Below are positions 18,382-27,149 of a stretch of DNA of 64,000 bases, piece by piece. Made by a program: the position numbers and the translations under genes. The stretch covers positions 8,152,501 through 8,216,500 of the forward strand of contig NZ_CP089391.1 in NCBI RefSeq assembly GCF_027594865.1, written 5' to 3'. Position 1 is the first letter of the stretch. Each line of letters begins with the position of its first letter. This DNA comes from Bradyrhizobium xenonodulans. GTDB taxonomy: Bacteria; Pseudomonadota; Alphaproteobacteria; Rhizobiales; Xanthobacteraceae. The notes beneath the pieces were generated by a model. That model did no database searches. It saw only the letters and a list, made by a program, of their open reading frames with translations, and was not told the origin of the DNA.

Positions 18382-19181
18382 CTGACCGCCTCCTTCGCAC
18401 CATTCACCCGGCCACGCGCGACGTCCAGGAACACCTCTTCCAGCGTGGTGCGGTTGTAGCGGGCCATGATGCCTGCCGGCGTGTCGTCGTCCTCGATGCG
18501 GCCGCGCTTCATGATGATGACGCGGTCGCAGAGCCGTTCGACCTCGAGCATGTTGTGCGATGCGAGCAGGATGGTGGCGTTGTTCTCCTTGCGATAGCGC
18601 TCCATATGCGCCCGGACCCAGTCGGCCGTGTCGGGGTCGAGCGAGGCGGTCGGCTCGTCCAGCAGCAGCAGCTCGGGCTGGTTGATCAGCGCTTTCGCCA
18701 GCGCGACGCGGGTCTTCTGCCCGGCGGAGAGCTTGCCGTTGGCGCGGTCGATGAAATCGGTGAGGTCGAGCTCGTCGGCGAGCCTGGCGATGCGGTCGGC
18801 GAGGTTCTTCACCGCATAGAGCTTGCCGAACACGGTGAGATTCTGCCGCACCGTGAGCCGCATCGGCATGTCGACATAGGGGCTTTCGAAATTCATCCGC
18901 CCCAGCACCGCCGCGCTCTCCTCGGGCATCCGATGACCCAGCACCTGGACGCGGCCGGAGGTCGGCAGCACCAGCCCCATGATCATCGCGATCGTCGTGG
19001 TCTTGCCGGCGCCGTTGCCCCCGAGCAGCCCGGTGATGCTGCCGCGCGGCAGCGAAAAAGAGATATCGTCGACGGCGCGGGTCTGCTTGTAGACCTTGAC
19101 GAGGCGATCGACCTCGATTGCCGCGGATGAAGTGATACCCGCGACAGTCGGCCGACTTGAAGCCTTGTCATTCCCGGTCAT
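18378..19181 (-). CDS. ABC-2 exporter ATP-binding protein
   Basis: 267 residues with Walker A GGNGAGKT near residue 54, signature LSAGQ, Walker B LLLLDEP and switch LASHN. LSAGQ in place of LSGGQ is usual in DrrA/NodI-type export ATPases. The ATG at 19181 (MTGNDK) is preferred; the frame continues to 20666 only as an antisense shadow of the kinase gene. It is the first gene of a two-gene unit with the permease, and its upstream region abuts the divergent regS gene, so both promoters lie within about 110 bp. Confidence 0.88.
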   Translation of the reverse strand: MTGNDKASSRPTVAGITSSAAIEVDRLVKVYKQTRAVDDISFSLPRGSITGLLGGNGAGKTTTIAMIMGLVLPTSGRVQVLGHRMPEESAAVLGRMNFESPYVDMPMRLTVRQNLTVFGKLYAVKNLADRIARLADELDLTDFIDRANGKLSAGQKTRVALAKALINQPELLLLDEPTASLDPDTADWVRAHMERYRKENNATILLASHNMLEVERLCDRVIIMKRGRIEDDDTPAGIMARYNRTTLEEVFLDVARGRVNGAKEAVR

Positions 19182-19289
19182 GCTGGGCCGTTCTTCTGCT
19201 ATTGCAGCGGAGAGCGCAAGGCTTGTAATGCCCGGGTGGTTCCGCGAGCTCTGCGTTTGTGACGAGAAGGCGCCGCCCCATTGGCCGAC

Positions 19290-20612
19290 ATGACCGAAAT
19301 TGCCGCTTCCAACTTCCGCCACGCGCAGCGGCATATCCGGCTGGACACGATCCTGCGGCTGCGCTGGCTCGCGGTGCTGGGCCAGCTCGCCGCGATCTTC
19401 ATCGTGGCGCAGGGGCTGGAATTCAACGTCGAGATCGTCCCCTGCGTCAGCATCATCGCGCTGTCGGCGACGCTCAATCTGGCGCTCCAGACCGTGGCCA
19501 ATCCGATGCAGCGGCTGGAGCCGATGCAGGCCGCCGGCCTGCTCGCGCTCAACATCGTGGAGCTGGCCGGCCTGTTGTTCTTCACCGGGGGCTTGCAGAA
19601 CCCGTTCTCGTTCCTGTTCCTCGCACCCGTGCTGATCTCGGCCACCGCACTGCCGGCCCGCTTCACCTTCGGTCTCGGCGTGTTGGCGGTCGCCTGCGCC
19701 TCGATCCTGTTCTTCTTCCATTTTCCGCTGCCCTGGGATTCCGACGATCCGCTGGTGCTGCCGCCGATCTATCTGGTCGGCGTCTGGCTCTCGATCGTGC
19801 TCGCGATCGGCGTCACCAGCCTCTACTCGTTCCAGGTCACCGAGGAGGCGCGCAAGCTCGCCGACGCGCTGGCTGCGACCGAGCTGGTGCTGACGCGCGA
19901 GCAGCATTTGACCCAGCTCGACGGTCTCGCCGCTGCGGCCGCGCATGAGCTCGGCACGCCGCTCGCGACCATCTTCCTGATCTCGCGCGAGCTGGAGAAG
20001 ACGGTGAAGGATGCAAGCTTTGCCGCCGATTTGAAGACCCTGCGCGAGCAGACGCAGCGCTGTCGCGACATCCTGAGCAAGATCACCCAGCTCTCCTCCG
20101 AGGGCGCGCCGTTCGATCGCATGAAGCTGTCGGAGCTGATCGAGGAGGTGGTGGCGCCGCACCGCGATTTCGGCGTCGACATCAAGGTGCGGATCGCGGT
20201 CGCCATCGTTGCCGAGCCGGTCGGCTCGCGCAACCCGGCGATCCTCTACGGCGTCGGCAACATCGTCGAGAACGCGGTCGATTTCGCCCACACCTCGGTC
20301 GAGGTGAACGCCTGGTGGAACAAGGACACGATCGAGCTCGTGATCTCCGACGACGGCCCGGGCATTCCGCCCGACATCCTCAACCGGATCGGCGAGCCCT
20401 ATCTGTCGCGGCGGCGCAATCTGGATGACGGCGCCGGCGAGCGGCGCGGGCTCGGGCTTGGCGTGTTCATCGCACGCACCTTGCTGGAACGCACCGGCGC
20501 AAAGGTCTCGTTTACCAACCGGACCTTTCCGGAACACGGCGCAGTGGTCCAGATCAATTGGCCGCGAGAGCGTTTTGAGGCTATCGAGATGCTCGAAGAA
20601 ACAATAGGATAG
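19290..20612 (+). CDS. regS: Redox-responsive sensor histidine kinase RegS (RegB/PrrB family)
   Basis: 440 residues from the ATG at 19290; a TTG at 19281 is slightly better placed behind GAGAAGG and would add three residues. Six membrane helices cover residues 20-170 and contain GGLQNPFSF, the ubiquinone-associated motif of RegB proteins. The phosphorylated histidine is His219 in AAHELGTPLAT. Cys258 in QRCRDIL corresponds to the redox-active cysteine next to the dimerisation helices. The kinase domain has VENAVDFA (N box) and DDGPGIP (G1). It phosphorylates RegR, encoded 102 bp downstream. The family senses quinone pool and oxygen state and controls nitrogen fixation, respiration and CO2 fixation genes. 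Confidence 0.93.
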   Translation: MTEIAASNFRHAQRHIRLDTILRLRWLAVLGQLAAIFIVAQGLEFNVEIVPCVSIIALSATLNLALQTVANPMQRLEPMQAAGLLALNIVELAGLLFFTGGLQNPFSFLFLAPVLISATALPARFTFGLGVLAVACASILFFFHFPLPWDSDDPLVLPPIYLVGVWLSIVLAIGVTSLYSFQVTEEARKLADALAATELVLTREQHLTQLDGLAAAAAHELGTPLATIFLISRELEKTVKDASFAADLKTLREQTQRCRDILSKITQLSSEGAPFDRMKLSELIEEVVAPHRDFGVDIKVRIAVAIVAEPVGSRNPAILYGVGNIVENAVDFAHTSVEVNAWWNKDTIELVISDDGPGIPPDILNRIGEPYLSRRRNLDDGAGERRGLGLGVFIARTLLERTGAKVSFTNRTFPEHGAVVQINWPRERFEAIEMLEETIG

Positions 20613-20714
20613 GCCGCGACCTTGCGTCGCACAACGGGGCTGATCGACTATTGGCGGCCTTGGCACCGTCCGATTGCGACGCCATATGTGGATGCGCAGA
20701 GAGAGGACAACACC

Positions 20715-21269
20715 TTGAACGCCATCGCCGAATTGAACGAACAGACCGACCGCTCGCTTCTCATCGTGGAGGACGACAAGCCGTTTCTGGAGCGGCTGTC
20801 GCGCGCGATGGAGACGCGCGGCTTTGCGGTGACGTCATGTGACACGGTCTCGGATGGTCTTGCGCAGATCGGCAAGGCTGCGCCGGCATTCGCCGTGGTC
20901 GATCTTCGCCTCGGCGACGGCAACGGCCTCGACGTCGTCTCGGCGCTGAAGAAGAAGCGCCCCGAGGCGCGTGCGATCGTGCTGACCGGCTATGGCAACA
21001 TCGCCACCGCCGTCACCGCGGTGAAGATGGGCGCGATCGATTATCTCTCGAAGCCCGCGGATGCCGACGACGTCGTCGCCGCGCTGCTGTCGACCAGCGC
21101 GGAGAAATCCGAGCTGCCGACCAACCCGATGTCCGCCGACCGCGTCCGCTGGGAACACATCCAGCGCATCTACGAGATGTGCAACCGCAACGTCTCGGAA
21201 ACGGCGCGGCGCCTCAACATGCACCGCCGCACGCTGCAGCGGATCCTGGCGAAGCGCGCGCCGAGGTAA
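20715..21269 (+). CDS. regR: Response regulator RegR (RegA/PrrA family)
   Basis: 184 residues from a TTG at 20715 with AGAGAGGAC about eight bases upstream; the in-frame ATG-less extension to 20622 has no ribosome site. The receiver domain has LIVEDDKPF, the phosphorylated aspartate in VVDLRLGDG and the conserved lysine in SKPADADD. A short proline linker precedes a Fis-type helix-turn-helix (NVSETARRLNMHRRTLQRIL). In Bradyrhizobium RegR activates the fixR-nifA operon. It lies directly downstream of its kinase. Confidence 0.94.
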   Translation: MNAIAELNEQTDRSLLIVEDDKPFLERLSRAMETRGFAVTSCDTVSDGLAQIGKAAPAFAVVDLRLGDGNGLDVVSALKKKRPEARAIVLTGYGNIATAVTAVKMGAIDYLSKPADADDVVAALLSTSAEKSELPTNPMSADRVRWEHIQRIYEMCNRNVSETARRLNMHRRTLQRILAKRAPR

Positions 21270-21274
21270 TGGCC

Positions 21275-21363
21275 TCGTAGGGTGGGTAGAGCGAAGCGAA
21301 ACCCACCTTCTAAGCGCCTTGCACCAAGAGCGATGGGTTTCGCTACGCTCTACCCATCCTACG
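21275..21363. repeat. Palindromic repeat, family B (copy 2)
   Basis: CGTAGGGTGGGTAGAGCGAA on the left is complementary to the right end ending CTCTACCCATCCTACG, with GAAACCCA/TGGGTTTC also pairing. It lies between the 3' ends of regR and the convergent mmcB gene. Confidence 0.78.
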
Positions 21364-21366
21364 GAT

Positions 21367-21858
21367 TCACTCCCAAAATTCCGCGTGCCCCTGCGGATCG
21401 ACCAGGCGGTTGATCCTCAAGGCCGCCGCCATCGCAAACCGCACCGTCATCTGCTTGCGCGTGGCGGCAGCGAGCTTGTGCTCGGGCGCCTCGCACTGCA
21501 GATGCGCACCATAGGCATCCGCGATGATCAGGCCGGTGCCTTCCGGAAAGATCTCGCAGGGCAGATCCTGCGTGAAGGCGAAGAACAGCCGGTCGCAATG
21601 GGCCCGGTACTCGTGCCATTTCTGGTCGGCGCGCAGATCCTCCACCGAGGATTTGATCTCGACGATCCAGATCTCGCCGCGCTCGTTCAGCGCCACGAGG
21701 TCGGCGCGCCGGCCCGACGGCAGCGGCAATTCGCTGATGCAGGTGAAGCCGAGCGAACGCAGCAGCCGTGCCGTGCCGCGCGCGATCGCCAGCGCCGTTT
21801 CGGACTGGCGGCGATCGGGCGGCGGAACGAGGGCGATGTTGCGGGCGGAATTGTCCAT
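21367..21858 (-). CDS. mmcB: MmcB-family DNA repair protein
   Basis: 163 residues. SGRRADLVALNERGEIWIVEIKSS is the PD-(D/E)xK-type core (aspartate, then ExK) found in the alphaproteobacterial MmcB/DUF1052 family (PF06319), which is linked to mitomycin C damage repair in Caulobacter. A second conserved block, CDRLFFAFTQD, follows. The ATG at 21858 is chosen because the frame upstream to 21933 has no homologous-looking sequence, although no strong ribosome site is visible. It is convergent with regR and divergent from the GH13 gene. Confidence 0.85.
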   Translation of the reverse strand: MDNSARNIALVPPPDRRQSETALAIARGTARLLRSLGFTCISELPLPSGRRADLVALNERGEIWIVEIKSSVEDLRADQKWHEYRAHCDRLFFAFTQDLPCEIFPEGTGLIIADAYGAHLQCEAPEHKLAAATRKQMTVRFAMAAALRINRLVDPQGHAEFWE

Positions 21859-21981
21859 GGCGGAAGGATAGCCGATTCCGTTCGCGGGGACGACAGTGAG
21901 TGTGGGAGCGGGAACCTCCCTCCCCCGCCGCACTTATCACGCAGCCGCCGCACCTCGGCGGAGCTGTGAGGCCGCTCGCGC

Positions 21982-23679
21982 ATGATCGACGATCTCTGGT
22001 ACAAGAACGGCGTGATCTATTGCCTGTCCGTCGGCACCTATATGGATGCCGACGGCGACGGCGTCGGCGACTTCAAGGGCCTGTTACGCCGGCTCGACTA
22101 TCTGCACGGGCTCGGCATCACCACGATCTGGCTGATGCCGTTCCAGACCTCGCCCGGCCGCGACGACGGCTACGACATCGCCGACTATTACAGCGTCGAT
22201 TCCCGTTACGGCACGCTCGGCGATTTCGTCGAATTCGCCCATGGCTGCAAGCAGCGCGGCATTCGCATCATCATCGACCTCGTCGTCAACCACACCTCCG
22301 ACCAGCACCACTGGTTCAAGGAGGCGCGGCGCGACAAGAACTCGCCCTATCGCGACTGGTATGTGTGGTCGGACAAGAAGCCGGCCGGCGCCAACAAGGG
22401 CATGGTGTTTCCCGGCGTGCAGAAATCGACCTGGACGCGCGACAAGGAAGCCGGCGCGTATTACTTCCACCGCTTCTACGATTTTCAGCCCGACCTCAAC
22501 ACATCGAATCCGCATGTGCAGGCCGAGATCCTGAAGATCATGGGCTTCTGGATCCAGCTCGGCGTCTCCGGCTTCCGCATGGACGCGGTGCCCTTCGTGA
22601 TCGCGACCAAGGGCGCCAAGGTGAAGAAGCCGGTCGAGCAATACGACATGCTGCGTGCGTTCCGCGAATTCCTGCAATGGCGGCAGGGCGACGCCATCAT
22701 CCTCGCCGAGGCCAACGTGCTGCCGGAAACGGACATGGAATATTTCGGCCACGATGCCGACCGCATGCACATGATGTTCAACTTCCACGTCAACCAGCAT
22801 CTGTTCTACGCGCTGGCCTCCGGCGACTCGCGGCCGCTGGCGAAGGCGCTGAAAGCAACCAAGCCGCGGCCGGCCACGGCGCAATGGGGCCTGTTCCTGC
22901 GCAATCACGACGAGCTCGATCTCGGGCGCCTGACCAAGGCGCAGCGCGACACCGTGTTCAAGAAATTTGGCCCCGACAAGGACATGCAGCTCTACGATCG
23001 CGGCATCCGCCGCCGCTTCGCGCCGATGCTGGGCGGCGACCGCCGGCGGCTCGAACTCGCCTACAGCCTGATGTGCACGCTGCCGGGAACGCCTGTGATC
23101 CGCTATGGCGACGAGATCGCGATGGGCGACGATCTCTCGCTCCCCGAGCGCAACTGCGCGCGCACGCCGATGCAATGGTCGACCGAGCCGCATGGCGGCT
23201 TCACCAAGAACGACAAGCCGGCCTGCCCCGTCATCGACAAGGGTCCCTACGGCTATCCGCACGTCAACGTCGCAAAACAGCGACGCGATCCCAACTCCAT
23301 GCTGAACTGGACCGAGCGCATCGTGCGCATGCGCAAGGAGGTGCCGGAGATCGGCTGGGGCGACTTCGCGATCGTTCCGACGCGCGATCCCGCGGTGTTC
23401 ATCATGCGCTACGACTGGCGCAACAATTCCGTGCTGTTCGTGCACAATCTGGATCAGATGCCGCGCGAGATCGCGTTCTCGGCGGGGCTATCAGGCGAGG
23501 CCGGTGCGCACCTGATCAACCTGCTCGCGGAAGACCACAGCCACGCCGACAAGCGCGGCCAGCACCGCATCGTGCTGGAGCCCTATGGCTATCGCTGGTA
23601 CCGGGTCGGAGGGCTGGATTATCTGTTGAAGCGGAGCGATATCGACAGCAAGACCACGGGCAACAAGCATCCGGGGTGA
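21982..23679 (+). CDS. GH13 alpha-amylase family enzyme, trehalose synthase-like
   Basis: 565 residues. It has the four GH13 regions: VVNHTSDQ, GFRMDAV with nucleophile Asp201, ILAEAN with acid/base Glu243, and LRNHDEL with the transition-state aspartate. The C-terminal 100 residues form the usual beta-sandwich domain. The order and WLMPFQTSPGRDDGYDIADY resemble maltose alpha-D-glucosyltransferase (TreS) more than oligo-glucosidases, but I cannot exclude an alpha-glucosidase. It would interconvert maltose and trehalose or cleave alpha-glucans in the cytoplasm; no signal peptide is present. A second GH13 gene lies convergent across a repeat. Confidence 0.87.
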   Translation: MIDDLWYKNGVIYCLSVGTYMDADGDGVGDFKGLLRRLDYLHGLGITTIWLMPFQTSPGRDDGYDIADYYSVDSRYGTLGDFVEFAHGCKQRGIRIIIDLVVNHTSDQHHWFKEARRDKNSPYRDWYVWSDKKPAGANKGMVFPGVQKSTWTRDKEAGAYYFHRFYDFQPDLNTSNPHVQAEILKIMGFWIQLGVSGFRMDAVPFVIATKGAKVKKPVEQYDMLRAFREFLQWRQGDAIILAEANVLPETDMEYFGHDADRMHMMFNFHVNQHLFYALASGDSRPLAKALKATKPRPATAQWGLFLRNHDELDLGRLTKAQRDTVFKKFGPDKDMQLYDRGIRRRFAPMLGGDRRRLELAYSLMCTLPGTPVIRYGDEIAMGDDLSLPERNCARTPMQWSTEPHGGFTKNDKPACPVIDKGPYGYPHVNVAKQRRDPNSMLNWTERIVRMRKEVPEIGWGDFAIVPTRDPAVFIMRYDWRNNSVLFVHNLDQMPREIAFSAGLSGEAGAHLINLLAEDHSHADKRGQHRIVLEPYGYRWYRVGGLDYLLKRSDIDSKTTGNKHPG

Positions 23680-23716
23680 TGCGGCCGTTGCGTGCCGCTG
23701 TACCGCACCCACAACT

Positions 23717-23849
23717 GTCGTCCCCGCGAACGCGGGGACCCATAGCCCCAGGGAAGAGTTTGGGGCGCGCTGGTCACTCCGAATCTTCGCCAAACCACTC
23801 CCTGTGGCTATGGGTCCCGGATCTGCGCTCCGCTTGTCCGGGACGACAG
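23717..23849. repeat. Palindromic repeat, family C (copy 2), between convergent GH13 genes
   Basis: It begins GTCGTCCCCGCGAACGCGGG, contains GGGACCCATAGCC and GGCTATGGGTCCC as inverted halves, and ends CCGGGACGACAG. It ends exactly where the stop codon of the minus-strand gene begins. Confidence 0.8.
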
Positions 23850-25451
23850 CTAGGCTGGCGGTGCCACGATCACACCCTCATTGCCGCGCAGATCCAGCAC
23901 GCCCTCCAGCTTCTCGCCTTCGCGATCCAGAAACGTCGACAGCAGAATCTCGCTGCCGAAACGAATCGCGCTGGTGGTCACCGCGATCGGCTCAGGACCA
24001 AGATTGAGCACGACGATCATGCTCCTGCCCGCGGCCTCCCGCCGATAGATCAGGAGGTCGCCCTGCGCAGCGATCGGATGATAATCGCCCGAAGCCAGCG
24101 GCGGAGAGGACTTCCGCAAGGCGATCAGGCGCTTGTACAGGCTCAGGATCGACCGCGTATCCGCTTCGAGATTGACGACATTCTCGTGGATATGGTCCTC
24201 CGGCAGCGGCAGCCATGGCCGCACCTCCGAGAAGCCGCCGAATTGCGAGAAATCCCACTGCATCGGTGTGCGGCAGCCGTCGCGGCCGACGCCGATGCCG
24301 GGCACGTTCTTCTCGAAGGGATCGCGCACGTCCTCGGGTGCGATCGCGAGCTGATGCATGCCGATCTCGTCGCCGTAATAGAGCGTCGGCGTGCCGCGCA
24401 GCGTCAGCAGCAGCATGGCGGCGACGCGGGCCTGCTCCGGCCCGACACGGCTCGCGACGCGCGGACGATCGTGATTGCCGAGCACCCAGTTCGGCCAGGC
24501 ACCTCGTGGCAGCGCCTTCTCGTAGTCTTCGATGATCTTCTCGATCGAACGCGCACTCCAGAAGGTCGAGAGCAGCGCGAAATTGAACGGCATCTGCGCG
24601 CCGGTGAGGTCGTTGCCGTAATAAGCCATCAGCCGATGCAGCGGCAGATAGATCTCGCCGATCAGAACGCGGGCGGAGTACGCATCGGTGACGCGCCGCA
24701 TCTCGGCGATGACGTCATGCACCTCATCCTGGTCGGTGGAATATTGGGTGAGGATCTTCTCATTCGGTGGCCGGCCCTCGACGTAATGCGGGTTGGGCGG
24801 ATTGTCGCGAAATTCGGCGTCCTTGATCAGGTGCCAGATCACGTCGACGCGAAAACCGTCGACGCCCCTCTCCAGCCAGAACCGCATCACGTCGTAGATC
24901 GCGGCCCGGACCTCGGGATTGCGCCAGTTGAGGTCCGGCTGCTGGGCGAGGAAGGCGTGGTAGTAATATTGGCCGGTGGTCTCGTCGAAAGCCCACGCGC
25001 TGCCGCCGAACTCCGACAGCCAGTTGTTCGGCACGCCGCCGTCGGGCGCCGGATCGCGCCAGACGTACCAATCGCGCTTGGGATTGTCGCGCGAGGACCG
25101 GCTCTCGACGAACCAGGGATGCTGGTCGGAGGTGTGGTTCGGCACGAGGTCGAGGATCAGCTTGAGGCCGTTGTCGTGCGCGGCCGCGAGCAGCGCATCG
25201 AAGTCCTCCATCGTGCCGAACAGCGGCTCGATGCCGGTATAGTCGGAGATGTCGTAGCCGAAATCGGCCATTGGCGAGGGAAAGATCGGCGACAGCCAGA
25301 CCGCGTCGACACCGAGCGACTTGATGTAAGGCAGCCGCCGCAAAATGCCGGCGAGATCACCGACGCCGTCACCGTCGCTGTCCTGAAAGGACCGCGGATA
25401 GACCTGATAGAAGATGCCCTCGCGCCACCAGTTTTCGTCGCTCTGAGCCAT
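23850..25451 (-). CDS. Alpha-glucosidase (GH13, oligo-1,6-glucosidase type)
   Basis: 533 residues. It opens WWREGIFYQVYPRSFQDSDGDG, the usual start of this subfamily. GH13 regions: LVPNHTSDQHPWF, GFRVDVI with nucleophile Asp203, LIGEIYL with acid/base Glu266, and LGNHDRPR. Cytoplasmic; it should release glucose from isomaltose- or trehalose-type oligosaccharides. The ATG at 25451 is taken in place of an upstream start at 25502 because the protein family begins at the tryptophan pair shortly after it. Its stop coincides with the inner edge of a family C repeat shared with the convergent GH13 gene. Confidence 0.9.
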   Translation of the reverse strand: MAQSDENWWREGIFYQVYPRSFQDSDGDGVGDLAGILRRLPYIKSLGVDAVWLSPIFPSPMADFGYDISDYTGIEPLFGTMEDFDALLAAAHDNGLKLILDLVPNHTSDQHPWFVESRSSRDNPKRDWYVWRDPAPDGGVPNNWLSEFGGSAWAFDETTGQYYYHAFLAQQPDLNWRNPEVRAAIYDVMRFWLERGVDGFRVDVIWHLIKDAEFRDNPPNPHYVEGRPPNEKILTQYSTDQDEVHDVIAEMRRVTDAYSARVLIGEIYLPLHRLMAYYGNDLTGAQMPFNFALLSTFWSARSIEKIIEDYEKALPRGAWPNWVLGNHDRPRVASRVGPEQARVAAMLLLTLRGTPTLYYGDEIGMHQLAIAPEDVRDPFEKNVPGIGVGRDGCRTPMQWDFSQFGGFSEVRPWLPLPEDHIHENVVNLEADTRSILSLYKRLIALRKSSPPLASGDYHPIAAQGDLLIYRREAAGRSMIVVLNLGPEPIAVTTSAIRFGSEILLSTFLDREGEKLEGVLDLRGNEGVIVAPPA

Positions 25452-25634
25452 GCCGGAGAACCCATCCAAATCTGTATCTCGCGCGGAAGAACGCGAGAGC
25501 AACGTCCCGGTTCAAATTGGCGGGTCAATTGGGACGGCCGTGTGACCGCAGGGGTAAATGTTCCGGCGCACTTTCCGGGTCTTTGGCCCGAATCTTTTGC
25601 TTGGCGGCCTGGCAAAAATCGGCATTGTGACGCC

Positions 25635-26303
25635 ATGACCGAGCAAGATGACAACAAGGCCAAGGCCGGCGCGATTATCGTCCCCGTGACGCTGTTCGAG
25701 CAGAACTGCACCATCATCTGGGACGAGCCCAGCAAGAAGGCCGTGGTGATCGATCCCGGCGGCGACGTGCCGAAGATTCTGGACGCGATCAAGCAGACCG
25801 GCGTCACCGTGGAGAAGATCTGGCTGACCCATGGTCATATCGACCATGTCGGCGGCGCGGCCGAATTGCGCGATGCGCTGAAGGTGCCGATCGAGGGCCC
25901 GCATCCCGCCGATAAATTCCTGCTCGACAACGTGGTCGAGAGCGGCGCGCGCTTCGGCATGACCGGGGTGCGCAATTTCGAGCCGGACCGCTGGCTCGAC
26001 GAGGGCGAGACCGTGTCGATCGGCAGCTTGCAGTTCGATATTTTCCACTGCCCCGGCCACTCGCCCGGCAGCGTGGTGTTCTTCAACAAGGAATTGCGTT
26101 TCGCCCATGTCGGCGACGTGCTGTTTGCCGGCTCGGTCGGCCGCACCGATCTGCCCGGCGGCAGTCATGCCACGCTGATCAACTCGATTCTGACAAAACT
26201 GCTGCCGCTCGGCGACGATGTCGGCTTCATCTGCGGCCATGGCGCCGGCTCGAGCATCGGCCAGGAGCGGATGACCAATCCGTTCATCACCGGCGAGATG
26301 TAA
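25635..26303 (+). CDS. Metallo-beta-lactamase-fold hydrolase, glyoxalase II-like
   Basis: 222 residues. THGHIDHVGG is the HxHxDH metal motif near residue 65; CPGHSPGS supplies the next histidine, HVGDVLFAGSVGRTD the bridging aspartate, and FICGHGAGS the last histidine. The pattern is that of small YcbL/glyoxalase II-like hydrolases that act on thioesters such as S-lactoylglutathione. It is cytoplasmic. The frame is open far upstream through other genes; the ATG at 25635 gives the family length. It is convergent with the HxlR regulator, 4 bp apart. Confidence 0.87.
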   Translation: MTEQDDNKAKAGAIIVPVTLFEQNCTIIWDEPSKKAVVIDPGGDVPKILDAIKQTGVTVEKIWLTHGHIDHVGGAAELRDALKVPIEGPHPADKFLLDNVVESGARFGMTGVRNFEPDRWLDEGETVSIGSLQFDIFHCPGHSPGSVVFFNKELRFAHVGDVLFAGSVGRTDLPGGSHATLINSILTKLLPLGDDVGFICGHGAGSSIGQERMTNPFITGEM

Positions 26304-26307
26304 GCGC

Positions 26308-26688
26308 CTATTCCGCGGCGTCCGCAAGCGCCGCCGTCTCACTCAGGTTACGTTCGCCCCACTCGCGGATCGCGGCGACGACCGGCACAAAGCTCTTGCC
26401 CTTGCGGGTCAGGCGATACTCGACCTTGGGCGGCACCTCGCCGAAATCCTTGCGGTCGATCAGGCCGCTTTGCGTCAGCGCCTTCAATTCACGGCTGAGC
26501 ACGCGCGGGGTGATCTCGGCGCTGCCTGACGTGCCGCGCAACAGCCCGCTCCTGATCTCGCCATAACGGCGCGGGCCGTCCTTGAGGTCCCAGACGATGC
26601 GCAGCTTGTATTTGCCGCTGATCATCTTTTGAAACGCCGCGACCGGACAGGCGCGCGCCGGGAGGGCCTTTGCACTTACCTTGGCCAT
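26308..26688 (-). CDS. HxlR-family transcriptional regulator
   Basis: 126 residues. CPVAAFQKMISGKYKLRIVWDL is the HxlR start with the family cysteine that in several members senses quinones or aldehydes, followed by a winged helix (TPRVLSRELKALTQSGLIDRK, then EYRLTRKGKSF). GGAGGAGACGAC gives a strong ribosome site before the ATG at 26688. It is divergent from a small monooxygenase-like gene, with a gap of 131 bp that contains a direct repeat, so it probably controls that gene and itself. Confidence 0.9.
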   Translation of the reverse strand: MAKVSAKALPARACPVAAFQKMISGKYKLRIVWDLKDGPRRYGEIRSGLLRGTSGSAEITPRVLSRELKALTQSGLIDRKDFGEVPPKVEYRLTRKGKSFVPVVAAIREWGERNLSETAALADAAE

Positions 26689-26735
26689 GTCGTCTCCTCC
26701 ATGTGCGGGGAGAGATTAGGAGCAACGTCGAAAAA

Positions 26736-26762
26736 GTCCATACTATCAATTTTGTCCATACT
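26736..26762. promoter_or_regulatory. Candidate HxlR operator: two GTCCATACT direct repeats
   Basis: GTCCATACT occurs at 26736-26744 and again at 26754-26762, 18 bp apart, so both copies face the same side of the helix within a tolerance of about 1.7 turns. The site is in the divergent gap between the regulator and its neighbour. No binding data exist; this is a pattern-based proposal. Confidence 0.4.
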
Positions 26763-26819
26763 TGCGGGATCGCTTGCAAGGCGCAGATGATGACGCACAC
26801 GACGAACAGGGAGAGTCAC

Positions 26820-27122
26820 ATGAAGCACTTCATGATCAGATACGAGTTCAAGGACGGCACGACGGAGGCCTGGCACCGGGAGATCGGTCGCTTCATCAAG
26901 GCCATCGACGGCGATCCGGAACTGAAGGGCCGGATCGGCTATCGCGTCCTGAAGAACCGCGACGACGGCCACTATTTCCACCTCGCCAGCGTCAGCGACG
27001 AAGCCGCGCAGAAGACGCTGCAATCACGCGACTTCTTCAAGGCCTATCAGGAGATGACGCGGAAGGTCGCCGGCGGCGAGGTGACGGCGACGCCGATCGA
27101 GTGGATCGATCAGACCGCGTAG
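26820..27122 (+). CDS. Small dimeric alpha-beta barrel-like protein (putative monooxygenase family)
   Basis: 100 residues. The order of short strands and helices (HFMIRYEFKDG, then a helix with WHREIGRFIKAI, then GYRVLKNRDDGHYFHLASV, then a helix around FFKAYQEM) fits the ABM/quinol monooxygenase fold. I see no cofactor motif, as is normal for that family. GGGAGAG precedes the ATG at 26820. It is divergent from the HxlR regulator, an arrangement common for quinone or aldehyde detoxification proteins. Function inferred only at fold level. Confidence 0.65.
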   Translation: MKHFMIRYEFKDGTTEAWHREIGRFIKAIDGDPELKGRIGYRVLKNRDDGHYFHLASVSDEAAQKTLQSRDFFKAYQEMTRKVAGGEVTATPIEWIDQTA

Positions 27123-27149
27123 CGTCGCTGAGCTGATGCGACAGCGGGG

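Noticed and set aside
21900..26303. Very long plus-strand open frame crossing several genes
   Set aside because: It has the arginine/histidine-rich composition of a shadow frame up to 25635; only the last 222 codons are a real gene (the metallo-beta-lactamase-fold protein).
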